The position numbers were made by a program, and so were the translations under genes. The notes under the pieces were generated by a model. It ran no database searches. It was not told the DNA's origin and was given only the letters and a program-made list of their open reading frames with translations. Below are positions 1-9,623 of a stretch of 43,938 nt of DNA, piece after piece. The stretch is from Caldisphaera sp. (lineage in GTDB: Archaea > Thermoproteota > Thermoprotei_A > Sulfolobales > Acidilobaceae), in NCBI RefSeq assembly GCF_023256325.1, contig NZ_JAGDXI010000035.1, positions 1-43,938 on the forward strand, written 5' to 3'. Within the stretch, counting starts at the first letter, position 1. Each line of letters begins with the position of its first letter.

Positions 1-1504
1 CTCCTAGTACTTTTACTTCATTTATATAGCTTAATCTTGAATAATCTCCTTTTATAACTACCATTAATGGATAGCTTCCTACTTGCCTTGCGTAGCAAAA
101 ACCTTTATCACATTCTTCTACCCATAAATCCTTTAATATTGTTCCTTGAGGAGCAACTAAAGATAGCATATAAGGATCAAACTGATCTCTAATATAGTGA
201 ATAAAAGACTTAGATATGCCTTCGTTCTTTTTTCTTATTCCATGATCAATTCTATATGCCTTTGTGTTTTCTAATGCAAGCAATTTTCTTACATTTACCC
301 TTCTAACCATTAATTTCCTTTTAATTATTTCTTCTAAAAACTCTTTATTATATCTATAGGTCTCTTTTGTTTCTCCAGGTAAACCTAATATGAAATTAAT
401 ACCTGGAAGCAATTCTGGCAAACCATTATAGCCTCTAGATGAACCAACAGAATTAACAATTTCTATGGACTTAATAGCTTCATCGAATGTTACCTTTAAG
501 TTGTTTATCTTTATTACCTTTGGATCTAAAGATTCGATACCAAACGCAGCCACATCCCCCGGGGTGTGATATTTTATTATTATATTTAACGCATCCATAG
601 ATTCTTTCGGGTACCTAGATATAGTACCAGGATTTACATTATCTATATGCAATACGTGTAAATTAGGAGCGTTAGACCTAATTCCATAAAACAACCTTCC
701 TAATTCGTTTGAGTTAGGAATGGGCCATTCATCTTCTCCTATCCTTTCTGACCCATAGACAAGAATATCGGCTTGTCTCCCTAATCTAAAAGATCTAGCC
801 CCATTATCATATAATGCCTTTACTTCTTTAACTATACCTTCTACTTTTCTTTGTATAGGTTTTCCTCTTAATGGCTCTACACAGAAGCTACAACCGCCAG
901 ATACCCACCTAGAGCATCCCCTATATGTTTCTAATTCAACAATAAGGTTTTTACCGTAATTGGGGTGTTGCTTTATTATTCTTGCTCCTAAAGCAGCAAA
1001 CTTATCAACATCATCATAATTCTCCCTTATTTTATAGGGAGATGCGTTGCTTTCCCCATCTTTAAAAAATTCATAAAAATAAATTTCAGGATCACCAATT
1101 ACTAGTACATCAAAACCCGCTTTTTTAAATACTGATGGACTTATTGCATCTTTACCTCCTATTTGACCTATTCCCCACTTTGCAGCTGGACCAACAAGTA
1201 CCTTAAAGGGTTTATTTAAAACCTTAGCATATAATAAAAGTTCTTCACCGGTTATAGGTTTTCCTCCGATGTATTTGCCTGGGACTACTACACCTGCGGA
1301 AAATATAGCTAAATCATAATCATTATAATTAGTTAACTGGGTATTTCTTAGCTGATCTATTGTTACATATTTTATTTTAATATCATTATCAACACTCCAT
1401 ATAGCACCTGATATATATCTGGGATAAACATCTATATATGGAGGTACTCCTAGGCCTCCAGGCTCATCATTATACCCATCAACTATTAAAACTTTTCTCA
1501 TCAT
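1..1504 (-). CDS. Radical SAM protein, COG1031-like (3' end outside window)
   Basis: The first 501 codons of a minus-strand gene that runs off the left edge. The translation starts MMRKVLIVDGYNDEPGG and carries a three-Cys cluster C197-x7-C205-x2-C208 inside the stretch RGCSRWVSGGCSFC, which marks a radical SAM 4Fe-4S site. A preceding cobalamin-like Rossmann region and the later FGIESLDP and PGINFILGLPGET motifs fit the archaeal family COG1031, whose members normally end in a helix-hairpin-helix domain; that part would lie outside the window. The substrate is unknown. The start overlaps the 3' end of the TerC gene by 26 bases, so the two are probably cotranscribed and translationally coupled. 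ATG at 1504 or 1501 are both possible starts. Confidence 0.85.
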   Translation of the reverse strand, partial: MMRKVLIVDGYNDEPGGLGVPPYIDVYPRYISGAIWSVDNDIKIKYVTIDQLRNTQLTNYNDYDLAIFSAGVVVPGKYIGGKPITGEELLLYAKVLNKPFKVLVGPAAKWGIGQIGGKDAISPSVFKKAGFDVLVIGDPEIYFYEFFKDGESNASPYKIRENYDDVDKFAALGARIIKQHPNYGKNLIVELETYRGCSRWVSGGCSFCVEPLRGKPIQRKVEGIVKEVKALYDNGARSFRLGRQADILVYGSERIGEDEWPIPNSNELGRLFYGIRSNAPNLHVLHIDNVNPGTISRYPKESMDALNIIIKYHTPGDVAAFGIESLDPKVIKINNLKVTFDEAIKSIEIVNSVGSSRGYNGLPELLPGINFILGLPGETKETYRYNKEFLEEIIKRKLMVRRVNVRKLLALENTKAYRIDHGIRKKNEGISKSFIHYIRDQFDPYMLSLVAPQGTILKDLWVEECDKGFCYARQVGSYPLMVVIKGDYSRLSYINEVKVLG

Positions 1505-2408
1505 TTTTATCTTCCTTTTTATTTAACAAAAATGAGTATAATAAAGCTAAAACTATAATAAATATTATAACAATGATTGAAATATATTCTGGAATAAAAA
1601 TATTGATATCCAGAAATTTGCTTATGCTATTTATCAAAGAACTGATACCAATATAGCTCAAACCAATGGCAAGAAAACCATCTATATGCTTTAAATTTAT
1701 CAAAGATTTGTTTACATTAAAATATATAGACCTAATAATCATTGTTCCAAATATAGTTGAGGAATAAGCTATTATTTCATTTCTTGTTAACAAGACTATT
1801 GCTGGAATTGAATCAAAGGCAAATATTAAATCAGTAACCTCAATTGCCAAAATAACCAAAAAATATTTAGTAGGATAAATTTTACCATTCTTTCTAATAA
1901 AGAAAGAAAATTTTTCATTTAATAATTCATCTTTAAAAAATCTTTTCTTTAAAAATAACACAAACCTAGATTCTTCATTTTCATTTCTTATTTCATTTTT
2001 GCCTAATTCATAAGCGCTAAATAAAACAATTAATGATAATAAAATAGAACCAAAGCTAAATATATCAATTAATTTTATACCTGCAAAAACAAAAAAGAAC
2101 CTAAATATTAGTGCAGAATAACTTCCTATAGCTACAATTCTCTCTTGAAATTCAAAAGATATGGAAAATTGTTTAAATATAAGTAAGAAAACAAGGATAT
2201 TGTCTAAACTAAGCGAAACCTCTAACAAATAAGAAGCTAAATATAGATAAGAACTGTGAAAACCATAATTTAAATAGAGCAATAAAAGGAAAAACATTGA
2301 TAATGAAACCCAAATTAAAATTAAATACTTGAAATCTTTTTTAAATAGGAATTCAATACTAATACCAAATAAAAGTATTGCTAACAAAGAAAACCATATT
2401 AAATACAT
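1479..2408 (-). CDS. TerC/Alx-family integral membrane protein
   Basis: A 309-residue polytopic membrane protein with about eight or nine hydrophobic segments. Two internally related signatures, EVSLSLDNILVF (about residues 63-74) and EVTDLIFAFDSIPA (about 190-203), each place acidic residues inside a membrane helix; this is the hallmark of the TerC family. TerC/Alx proteins in bacteria are linked to manganese export and tellurite resistance, so metal-ion export is the most likely role, by inference. It starts 9 bases after aspS stops and its end overlaps the radical SAM gene, so it is the middle gene of an aspS operon. The C-terminus is a charged cytoplasmic-type tail rich in Lys, Asp and Glu. 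Confidence 0.88.
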   Translation of the reverse strand: MYLIWFSLLAILLFGISIEFLFKKDFKYLILIWVSLSMFFLLLLYLNYGFHSSYLYLASYLLEVSLSLDNILVFLLIFKQFSISFEFQERIVAIGSYSALIFRFFFVFAGIKLIDIFSFGSILLSLIVLFSAYELGKNEIRNENEESRFVLFLKKRFFKDELLNEKFSFFIRKNGKIYPTKYFLVILAIEVTDLIFAFDSIPAIVLLTRNEIIAYSSTIFGTMIIRSIYFNVNKSLINLKHIDGFLAIGLSYIGISSLINSISKFLDINIFIPEYISIIVIIFIIVLALLYSFLLNKKEDKNDEKSFNS

Positions 2409-2417
2409 TTATACCAC

Positions 2418-3746
2418 TTATGGTGTGATTCTTTCAGTATCCCTCGGTAAAAGCCTTGCTTCTCTTACATTATCAAGGTTTAAAAATTGCTTTACAATTC
2501 TTTCAAGCCCAAGTCCTACTCCTCCATGAGGCGGAGTTCCATCTTTGAAGAAGTCCAAATAGAACTTAAATCTCTTTTCATCTAATCCTTTGTCTTTCAA
2601 GTTTTTAACTAGCACATCATATCTATGTTCTCTCTGACTTCCAGTTGCTACTTCTAGCCCCTTAAATAATAGATCAAATCCATAAGTCCATTGATTGTCT
2701 TCTTGCTTTCTCATTGTATAAAATGGCCTTACTTTCCATGGATATTCAGTTACAAAAACAAAATCACTATTAAATTCCTTTTTAACATACTCTCCTAAAA
2801 GCTTTTCTGATTCGGTATCTAGATCATCACCTATTTCTAGGTGTTTTCCATAATAATTTTCTAGTATTTTATAAGCTTCCCTTATAGGTATTCTAGGTAT
2901 CCTTTCTGGTATCGACACTTCTAAGTTGAAGAATTCTCTAACAGGTTTAAGGTATTTATCGCTTAAAGCTTTTTCTGACATCCTCTTAAAGAATCCTTCA
3001 ACAGTATTTATAACATCTTCAACGCTGCTTATATAACCCATCTCCATATCAAGCCCATGGAATTCTGATAAGTGCCTCACAGTATGATGTGCTTCAGCTC
3101 TAAATACTGGACCGATTTCAAAAACCCTTTCTAATCCAGATATAACAGCTAATTGCTTATAAAATTGAGGGCTTTGAGCTAAATACGCTTCTTTACCAAA
3201 ATAGATAACTGGGAAAACTTCAGCTCCTCCTTCTGTACCTGTTGCAACAATTTTTGGAGTAAATACCTCAACAAAACCGTTATCTGTTAGATATTCCCTA
3301 AAAGTCTTTGCTACCCAAGATTCAAAGATAAATATTGCAGATACCTTCCTGTTCCTAACATCAAGCCATCTATAATCAAGCCTAACATTAAATTGCGCAT
3401 CAGTACTGCTATCAGGATCTAATGGTATTGGTTCAAACGGCTTGTTTAAAATATTTAATTTTTTAACTTGCACCTCATATTTTAATGATGACTTACCTTC
3501 AGTCAAAATTCCTTCAATGCATATAATTGATTCCTTAATTAATTCCTTTGATTTCTCAATTTCTTCTTCAGGTGTTATGCCTTTTTTAAAAACAAGCTGT
3601 AAAACACCTGTTCTATCTCTTAATAGTACAAATTTAACACCACCAAGGTCTCTAATATTGCTTACCCATCCGCATATCTTAATATCTTTATTTAAATAGT
3701 TTTGATGATTTTCATAAATTTCTTGGATAAAGTTATTTTTAAGCAT
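2418..3746 (-). CDS. aspS: Aspartyl-tRNA synthetase, archaeal type
   Basis: A class II aminoacyl-tRNA synthetase of 442 residues, the usual length for archaeal/eukaryotic-type AspRS without the bacterial insertion domain. It charges tRNA-Asp with aspartate using ATP in the cytoplasm. An N-terminal OB-fold anticodon domain (about 20-105) is followed by the catalytic domain: the QSPQFYKQ Asp-binding signature at 191-198, motif 2 around R216 (VFRAEAHHTVRHLSEF) and motif 3 ending at R416 (GVGLGLERI). ATG at 3746 has a good ribosome site (GGGAGAT). The residue after GWV is S29, where discriminating archaeal AspRS carry a Trp, so relaxed recognition of tRNA-Asn is possible. First gene of an operon with TerC and the radical SAM protein; divergent from the gene at 3894. 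Confidence 0.97.
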   Translation of the reverse strand: MLKNNFIQEIYENHQNYLNKDIKICGWVSNIRDLGGVKFVLLRDRTGVLQLVFKKGITPEEEIEKSKELIKESIICIEGILTEGKSSLKYEVQVKKLNILNKPFEPIPLDPDSSTDAQFNVRLDYRWLDVRNRKVSAIFIFESWVAKTFREYLTDNGFVEVFTPKIVATGTEGGAEVFPVIYFGKEAYLAQSPQFYKQLAVISGLERVFEIGPVFRAEAHHTVRHLSEFHGLDMEMGYISSVEDVINTVEGFFKRMSEKALSDKYLKPVREFFNLEVSIPERIPRIPIREAYKILENYYGKHLEIGDDLDTESEKLLGEYVKKEFNSDFVFVTEYPWKVRPFYTMRKQEDNQWTYGFDLLFKGLEVATGSQREHRYDVLVKNLKDKGLDEKRFKFYLDFFKDGTPPHGGVGLGLERIVKQFLNLDNVREARLLPRDTERITP

Positions 3747-3893
3747 TTTATATCTCCCTACGAATTTATCATTTATCTCAATTTTTAACTCTTTATGTTA
3801 AATTAACTCTTTATAATTATTAATAATAAATTTAATTTTATTGTTAATAAAAAGATTAAATATTAAACAGCTGCATTAAAAATAGGATTTGAC

Positions 3894-4223
3894 TTGAGAT
3901 GGAAACTATGCGTATCTGATAATATAAGTGTGGCTATGAAAATCAGTAGTATGGGTTATGATGTTCATGGTCATGATATAAAACTAACTCTATGTATTTG
4001 CGATAAAGTTTTAGATAACAAGCCAATTATTGACATAGAAAATTTACAAAATTTACTATCAACATTTCTAAAAAGATTAGACAGAAAAAAATTATGGGAA
4101 ATAGTTGGAAATGAAGGTACTTTTGAAGATTTATTAATCTATATAAAAAATAATATAAAAATAAATAATGTTTGTGAAATTAGAGCTGAAATACCTAATA
4201 AAGAAATTTATTTAGAAATTTAA
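3894..4223 (+). CDS. 6-pyruvoyl-tetrahydropterin synthase/QueD-like protein, degenerate
   Basis: A 109-residue protein whose layout follows the PTPS/QueD fold (COG0720): a VHGHDIKLTLCI strand (24-35), IIDIENLQNLL where the family has the (V/I)DFxxL helix, KRLDRKKLW in place of LDHxxLN, NEGTFEDLLIYI in place of PTxExxxxY, and a last strand ending in EIYLE. The family normally binds zinc with three His and uses a Cys and an Asp/His pair. Here H25 and H27 remain, but the first zinc His is M15, the Cys before HGH is absent, and LDH is LDR. It is therefore probably not a normal pterin or queuosine enzyme. TTG at 3894 is the only start that covers the full fold; a TTAAATA box about 32 bases upstream suggests a leaderless message. 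It sits 19 bases before hisS. Confidence 0.6.
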   Translation: MRWKLCVSDNISVAMKISSMGYDVHGHDIKLTLCICDKVLDNKPIIDIENLQNLLSTFLKRLDRKKLWEIVGNEGTFEDLLIYIKNNIKINNVCEIRAEIPNKEIYLEI

Positions 4224-4242
4224 CAAGATAAAGGGGATAAAA

Positions 4243-5544
4243 ATGTCAAAAGAGTTTAAACCGCCAAGAGGCTTTAGGGACTTTCCTCCAGAAATAATGA
4301 TACTAAGGAAAAATTTAATATCGAGGTTAGAAAATGTCTTTAAAAGATACGGATTCGACCCATTAGATACTCCAGCTGTTGAATATTGGGAGACTTTGTC
4401 TGGAAAATATGGAGAAGAAGCAGAAAACAGATTAATATGGCGTTTTAAAGATCCATGGAGTGATAAGGATTATGCTTTAAGATACGATTTAACGGTACCA
4501 TTAGCGAGATTTATATCATCTCATCTTGATATTCAAATGCCATTTAAAAGATATCAAATAGGCCCTGTCTGGAGACACGAAGAGCCTCAAAAAGGAAGGT
4601 ATAGAGAGTTTTATCAATGTGATGCGGATATTGTCGGATCACCTTATCCTGAGGCAGATGCAGAAATGATTAATTTAATTATTGACGCTGTAAAATCTCT
4701 TGGTTTCGAGTCAGGATTTGAAGTAAAAATAAATGACAGAAGACTTCTATCAGGAATATTTGAACAAGAACTCAATATAAAATCTCCATTAACTATTTAT
4801 AGAATTATTGATAAGCTAGACAAGATAGGCATAGATAATGTTAGAAAGGAGTTAAGTGAAAAACTTGATAAAGATGTTGTAGAAAAAATTGTTGGTCTAA
4901 TTAATATGAAAGGTAAACCAGATGAAATACTAGAAAATATCGATAAAAGTTTCGGTAAAAATGTTTTGGTAAAAAATGCATATAATCATTTAAACGAAAT
5001 GCTGGAATTGGTTAATAATAAAGATAAAGTTGTTGTTGATCTAAGTTTAGTTAGAGGTTTGGATTATTATACTGGTCCAATTTATGAGGTCGTATTAAAA
5101 GAACCTAAAATTGGTAGCATTTCTGGAGGAGGTAGATATGATAATTTAGCAGGCATTTTTTCAGGAAAACAATTACCAGCAACTGGAGGAAGCATTGGAA
5201 TAGAAAGAATAATTGATGCTGGCTTGGAATTAGGAATTTATACCCTTGATAAGAAGACTTATACTGATATACAATTAATATTTATTGGACAAGATACATT
5301 TAGGTATGCGTGGAATGTTGCAAACCTTTTAAGATCTAATGGATATAACGTTAAAATAGATTTGAATAGAAGTAAAGAAGATCAGCAAAGAAAAAAAGCA
5401 AACAAATTAAATATACCTTTATTTATTTTCATTGGTAAAAAAGAAGAAGAAACAAAAAGCGTAACAATATACAATACCAAAACTAATGAAAGAATTAATG
5501 TTAATTTAAGCGATATTATAGATAAAATAAGGAATCTTATATAA
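4243..5544 (+). CDS. hisS: Histidyl-tRNA synthetase
   Basis: A 433-residue class II synthetase that charges tRNA-His. Visible elements: the motif 1 region (about 30-60), motif 2 with R111 (QIGPVWRHEEPQKGRYREF) and the QCDADIVG strand, the HisA signature VRGLDYYTGP with catalytic R271, the SGGGRYD loop (294-300), motif 3 GGSIGIERI (315-323), and a C-terminal anticodon-binding domain of about 90 residues (from about 340). All key residues are present. The ATG at 4243 is preceded by AAGGGGAT, a strong ribosome site. It lies 19 bases downstream of the PTPS-like gene and is probably cotranscribed with it. Confidence 0.97.
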   Translation: MSKEFKPPRGFRDFPPEIMILRKNLISRLENVFKRYGFDPLDTPAVEYWETLSGKYGEEAENRLIWRFKDPWSDKDYALRYDLTVPLARFISSHLDIQMPFKRYQIGPVWRHEEPQKGRYREFYQCDADIVGSPYPEADAEMINLIIDAVKSLGFESGFEVKINDRRLLSGIFEQELNIKSPLTIYRIIDKLDKIGIDNVRKELSEKLDKDVVEKIVGLINMKGKPDEILENIDKSFGKNVLVKNAYNHLNEMLELVNNKDKVVVDLSLVRGLDYYTGPIYEVVLKEPKIGSISGGGRYDNLAGIFSGKQLPATGGSIGIERIIDAGLELGIYTLDKKTYTDIQLIFIGQDTFRYAWNVANLLRSNGYNVKIDLNRSKEDQQRKKANKLNIPLFIFIGKKEEETKSVTIYNTKTNERINVNLSDIIDKIRNLI

Positions 5545-5610
5545 TGAATTCTTAATTGTATTTATAAAAATATATTAACTTAGAGAACAACTGTTTTTAT
5601 TGGTGATTAT

Positions 5611-6138
5611 ATGAAACCGGCTCTTGTAATAATTGATATGTTGAACGATTTCATTTCAGGTATTTTGAAAACAGATGAAGCAATGTTAACAGTTAAACCA
5701 ACAAAAAAAGCTATTGATGTTTTTAGGAAGAAGAATTACCCAATATTTTATGTTAATGATTCACATTATTATAATGATTTCGAAATCTCCTTATGGGGAC
5801 CACACGCTATGAAAGGAACTGATGGCGCAAAAGTATATAAAGAAATAGAGCCAGAAATAAATGATTATGTATTAGAGAAGCATGTATATAGCGCTTTTTA
5901 TGACACACCTTTAGATTACCTTTTAAGGACAAACAATATTGACACAGTTTTTCTAGCAGGTTTAGATGCTGATATTTGTGTTAGGCACACTGCCGCAGAT
6001 GCTTTCTTTAGAGGATATAAAATATATGTAATTAGAGATGCCGTAGCAGCAAGAATAGATAAAAACTGGGAAGTATATTATAAAAAGGTTTATAATGCTA
6101 ATATAATAAATTCTGATGATCTTGATAAAATTATCTAA
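5611..6138 (+). CDS. Isochorismatase-family cysteine hydrolase, probable nicotinamidase
   Basis: A 175-residue cysteine hydrolase with the triad D9 (VIIDMLNDF), K90 (VLEKHVYSAF) and C123 (GLDADICVRHTAADA). Metal ligands expected in nicotinamidases also appear present: D50, H52 and H65. Nicotinamidase turns nicotinamide into nicotinate plus ammonia for NAD salvage, and the metal-ligand set favours that over isochorismatase or ureidoacrylate hydrolase, although sequence alone does not settle the substrate. ATG at 5611 follows GGTGAT with a short spacer. It has its own AT-rich promoter after hisS, and the mannosidase gene starts 42 bases downstream. Confidence 0.8.
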   Translation: MKPALVIIDMLNDFISGILKTDEAMLTVKPTKKAIDVFRKKNYPIFYVNDSHYYNDFEISLWGPHAMKGTDGAKVYKEIEPEINDYVLEKHVYSAFYDTPLDYLLRTNNIDTVFLAGLDADICVRHTAADAFFRGYKIYVIRDAVAARIDKNWEVYYKKVYNANIINSDDLDKII

Positions 6139-6180
6139 ACCTTAATAATTTCTTTTAAAATAAAATATCTAGGGAAGAGA

Positions 6181-9096
6181 TTGGAAAAAAGAAGCACAGG
6201 ATCAATTGATGTAAAGCTTTTCTATATTTATGCAAATTCAATAGTTGATTATAAGGAGTTGGATTTAAAAAAGTGTGATTCGTGCTTTTGCACTAATTTG
6301 TCTATTGATAATAATAATGAACCTTGGATTTTCGTTGATATAGATGGAGAAGGAACTCTCGAAATAGATAATGAAAAATATGCAATATATGGAAGCAAAG
6401 AAATAACAGATGGAAAATGGATAAAAGCAACAAAATCTGGTCTAATAAAGTTATGTCCTTCCTATGTTGGCTTATTGGGAGAAAATAAAATATCAATTAA
6501 CAAAATATATTTAATTTATTTTGAGCCTTCAACCTTTAGATTTTTAATAAAAGCAAAGCTAGTAAATGACGCATCAAAAGTTTTGCCATCAATTTCTGAT
6601 GAGTTGCTAAGGATCCTTAACGATTCCCTAGACGAGATAACAATTGATTCTATAAAAGGAGATAAAATTGAAACTGCTTTAAAAACACAGCTAATAAAAG
6701 CCCCATGGTATCTTAATAATCTTGAAAATTATATAAGTATTAATGATATTGATGGAAAAGAAATAGATTTTTCAAAATTGAAAAAAAGTGCTGAAAGAGC
6801 AGAATCTATATTAGAAAAAGGTATGGAAAGATTAAGAAATAAATTTGGGCCTATAGGTAACCTTGACTTGATAGCGCATGCCCATATCGATTTTACATGG
6901 CTTTGGGATATAAACGTAACAAAGCAAAAAGTCTATAGGAATTTATCTAATGTGATATCATTAATTAAAAACAATAATTTTTTAAAGTATGGTATATCAA
7001 ACATGGTTTATTTGAAATGGATTAAAGAAGAGTATCCTGAACTCTATAAAGAAATAAAGAATTTTGCGATGGAAAATAAACTAATACCGTTAGGAGGTAT
7101 GTGGGTCGAAAGTGATACCAATTTACCAGGAGGAGAATCTTTAGTAAGACAGTTTCTTTATGGACAAAGATTTCTATTAAAGGAATTCAATAAAATCTCA
7201 ACTATTGGTTGGTTGCCAGATTCTTTTGGTTTCTCCGCACAATTACCTCAAATAATGAAGAAGTCTGGAATAATTGGCTTCTATACGCATAAATTATATT
7301 GGAATAGCATAAATAAATTTCCCTATTCTGTTTTCTTATGGAAAGGTATTGACGGATCTGAAATGCCATCCATAAATTATCCAACTTATGGAAGCGATTT
7401 ATCTCCAAGTCAATTAGTAAACGCATGGAATGATCATAAAATAAAAGATTTACCAGCATTTTTAGTTTTTGGTCATGGAGATGGAGGGGGAGGGCCAACA
7501 TGGCTAATGCTAGAGAGGTTTTTAACATACAAAGACTTCCCTGGTTTACCAAAACTTACAGTTAAATTACCTCAAGAACATATAAGTGAAATTAAAGAAC
7601 ATATGGAATTATTACCTATTTGGTATGGAGAGCTTTATTTAGAAACCCATAGAGGAGTTTATACAAATGGCGTAAAGCTAAAAAGATTGATAAGAGAAAC
7701 AGAGATGAAATTAATTCAAATTGAGACTTGGTCTTCTCTTTTAAATAAAAATATTAACATGGAAAAGTACTGGATAAAACTTCTCGAATTTGAATTTCAT
7801 GATGCTATTTCAGCAACAACAACTTATCAGGTCTATGAAAATATAATTAATGAGCTTGATTCAATAATAAATCAGCTTAACCAAGTTTTACTGTCAATGT
7901 TGAAAGATCTGATAATAAATGATAATAATTATATAACTTTTTTCAATTATCTCCCTTGGAAAAGGGAAGAATTAATAGAATTAGAAAACCCATTAAAAGG
8001 TAAGGTGTGCCAAAAATTTGGAGAAAAATATTTAACTGAAATAGATTTACCTCCTACAGGATTCATTTCATACGAAGTCGGTCCTTGCATATCTCAGTTC
8101 AACACAGAAATTTCCAACGATAAATATATAGAAAACAATTATTTTATTTTAAATAAAGAAGGACAGAAAATAAAAGTTTATGACAAAGAAAATAAAAGGT
8201 ACTCTATAAATGATATTTATTTACTTCTGTGTGAAGATATGCCAGAGAAGTTTGATGGATGGGATATAGATGAAAACTATAAAAGAGTTTGTAAAAAAAT
8301 TAGCTTGAATTTTATCGGTTCTGAAAAAGGACCATTAATGAGCTGTTTAAACTTTGTTAATGATATTAACAATTCTGAAATAAAAACAAAGATTTGTTTA
8401 AGAAGAAATGTAATAGAGGTTAATCATGAAGTTGATTGGCATGAAAATCTTAAACTGCTTAAAACAGTTATTGAAGCAAACATTATGGGTCAATACAATC
8501 ATGCTGAGATACCTTATGGAGTAATAGAAAGACCAACTCTACCTAGTAACAGTTGGGATAGAGCAAAATATGAAGTCCCTATGTGGAAATGGACTGATGT
8601 CTATGACCCTGACTATGGTATATCAATAATAAACTTTGGAAGGCAAGGTTATAGCGTTTCTTCAAATATACTAAGCTTATCTTTATTAAGGTCTCCCTTA
8701 TTCCCCAACCCAAAACTAGATAGAGGTAGACAAGATATAAAATATTGGATATATCCTCACAAAAATACTTGGAGAGAATCCCTTACTCCTAAGTTAGCTA
8801 TGGAATTAAATAATCAGGTTATCTATATTAAAGGAAAATCAGATAAAAGAAGCTTCTTGGAAATAGATCCAAGCTTGATGATGTTTGGATCGTTAAAAAT
8901 GATGGAAGATACTGATAACTTGATATTAAGAATCTGGGAGACTTATGGGAAAAGCGTTTGCATAGATCTTAAGTTTGAAAATTATATTATAGAAGGTGAA
9001 ACCAATTTAATTGAAACAGAAAAAAATGAATTAAATAAAGTGTGCCTAAAGCCTTACGAGATAAAAACGTTGATATTAAAAAAGGTAAAGTCTTAA
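6181..9096 (+). CDS. Alpha-mannosidase, glycoside hydrolase family 38
   Basis: A 971-residue GH38 enzyme, close in size to characterised Sulfolobus alpha-mannosidase. It hydrolyses terminal alpha-mannose from glycans using a bound metal ion. The metal-binding motif AHAHIDFTWLW has H233, H235 and D237; the nucleophile is D347 in WLPDSFGFS; a third loop GHGDGGGGP starts near 431; and HDAIS at 540-544 supplies further active-site residues. A long beta-rich C-terminal region (about 600-971) follows, as usual in the family. No signal peptide is visible, so it is probably cytoplasmic and would recycle protein N-glycans or imported mannosides. The start is TTG, preceded by GGGAAGAG. The upstream N-terminal region of about 200 residues is poorly conserved. 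Confidence 0.93.
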   Translation: MEKRSTGSIDVKLFYIYANSIVDYKELDLKKCDSCFCTNLSIDNNNEPWIFVDIDGEGTLEIDNEKYAIYGSKEITDGKWIKATKSGLIKLCPSYVGLLGENKISINKIYLIYFEPSTFRFLIKAKLVNDASKVLPSISDELLRILNDSLDEITIDSIKGDKIETALKTQLIKAPWYLNNLENYISINDIDGKEIDFSKLKKSAERAESILEKGMERLRNKFGPIGNLDLIAHAHIDFTWLWDINVTKQKVYRNLSNVISLIKNNNFLKYGISNMVYLKWIKEEYPELYKEIKNFAMENKLIPLGGMWVESDTNLPGGESLVRQFLYGQRFLLKEFNKISTIGWLPDSFGFSAQLPQIMKKSGIIGFYTHKLYWNSINKFPYSVFLWKGIDGSEMPSINYPTYGSDLSPSQLVNAWNDHKIKDLPAFLVFGHGDGGGGPTWLMLERFLTYKDFPGLPKLTVKLPQEHISEIKEHMELLPIWYGELYLETHRGVYTNGVKLKRLIRETEMKLIQIETWSSLLNKNINMEKYWIKLLEFEFHDAISATTTYQVYENIINELDSIINQLNQVLLSMLKDLIINDNNYITFFNYLPWKREELIELENPLKGKVCQKFGEKYLTEIDLPPTGFISYEVGPCISQFNTEISNDKYIENNYFILNKEGQKIKVYDKENKRYSINDIYLLLCEDMPEKFDGWDIDENYKRVCKKISLNFIGSEKGPLMSCLNFVNDINNSEIKTKICLRRNVIEVNHEVDWHENLKLLKTVIEANIMGQYNHAEIPYGVIERPTLPSNSWDRAKYEVPMWKWTDVYDPDYGISIINFGRQGYSVSSNILSLSLLRSPLFPNPKLDRGRQDIKYWIYPHKNTWRESLTPKLAMELNNQVIYIKGKSDKRSFLEIDPSLMMFGSLKMMEDTDNLILRIWETYGKSVCIDLKFENYIIEGETNLIETEKNELNKVCLKPYEIKTLILKKVKS

Positions 9097-9119
9097 TATT
9101 CTATTATATATTATAAAAC

Positions 9120-9623
9120 ATGGTGCAAAGATTGTCAATTGAAGTATTGGGGATTGAAGAATTCCACAATATGATACTAAACGAGGCAAATAAAGAGAAA
9201 AGTAAATATGATCCTAAAATAACTGAAGAGGAAATCAAAAAATTATTAGATGAATTGAAAGAAAGAAATGCAGAAATAGTTAAGATAGGCGATAAAGAAA
9301 TTATCAAGGTAAAATTGAAGAATTCTATATCATTTATAGTTGTTTATCAACCTTATTATAAAATTAAAGCAGTTGAAGCGATGAAAGACTTAGAAAAAAT
9401 TTCGTCGATAATAGAAAACTCATTTAATTTATTGGTATTTTATTCTAGGAGAGGGAAGCTAACTACTTCAGCATACCTATATTTAGGTAATGTCATGGAG
9501 GAAAACGAGTTAGGAATATTATTTATTAATGGCAATGCAAAAGAAATAATAGAAGTTTTTGATATATTAGAAAAAAATGGTTCTTACACACCTGAAGAAG
9601 AAAGTTTTATTAATATAGATTAA
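9120..9623 (+). CDS. Hypothetical protein
   Basis: A 167-residue soluble protein that I do not recognise. The first 70 residues are strongly helical and charged ([20 protein letters not shown]), followed by alternating strands ([50 protein letters not shown]), which suggests a small alpha/beta domain. There is no signal peptide, membrane segment or metal motif. It follows the mannosidase gene by 23 bases. No convincing ribosome site precedes the ATG, and a downstream ATG near 9171 is an alternative. Its stop codon overlaps the stop of ppsA on the opposite strand. Confidence 0.7.
   Translation: MVQRLSIEVLGIEEFHNMILNEANKEKSKYDPKITEEEIKKLLDELKERNAEIVKIGDKEIIKVKLKNSISFIVVYQPYYKIKAVEAMKDLEKISSIIENSFNLLVFYSRRGKLTTSAYLYLGNVMEENELGILFINGNAKEIIEVFDILEKNGSYTPEEESFINID

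Noticed and set aside
1496-1508. C-box-like ATGATGA at the start of the radical SAM gene.
   Set aside because: It is the doubled ATG start of a coding sequence, and no D box lies at a suitable distance.
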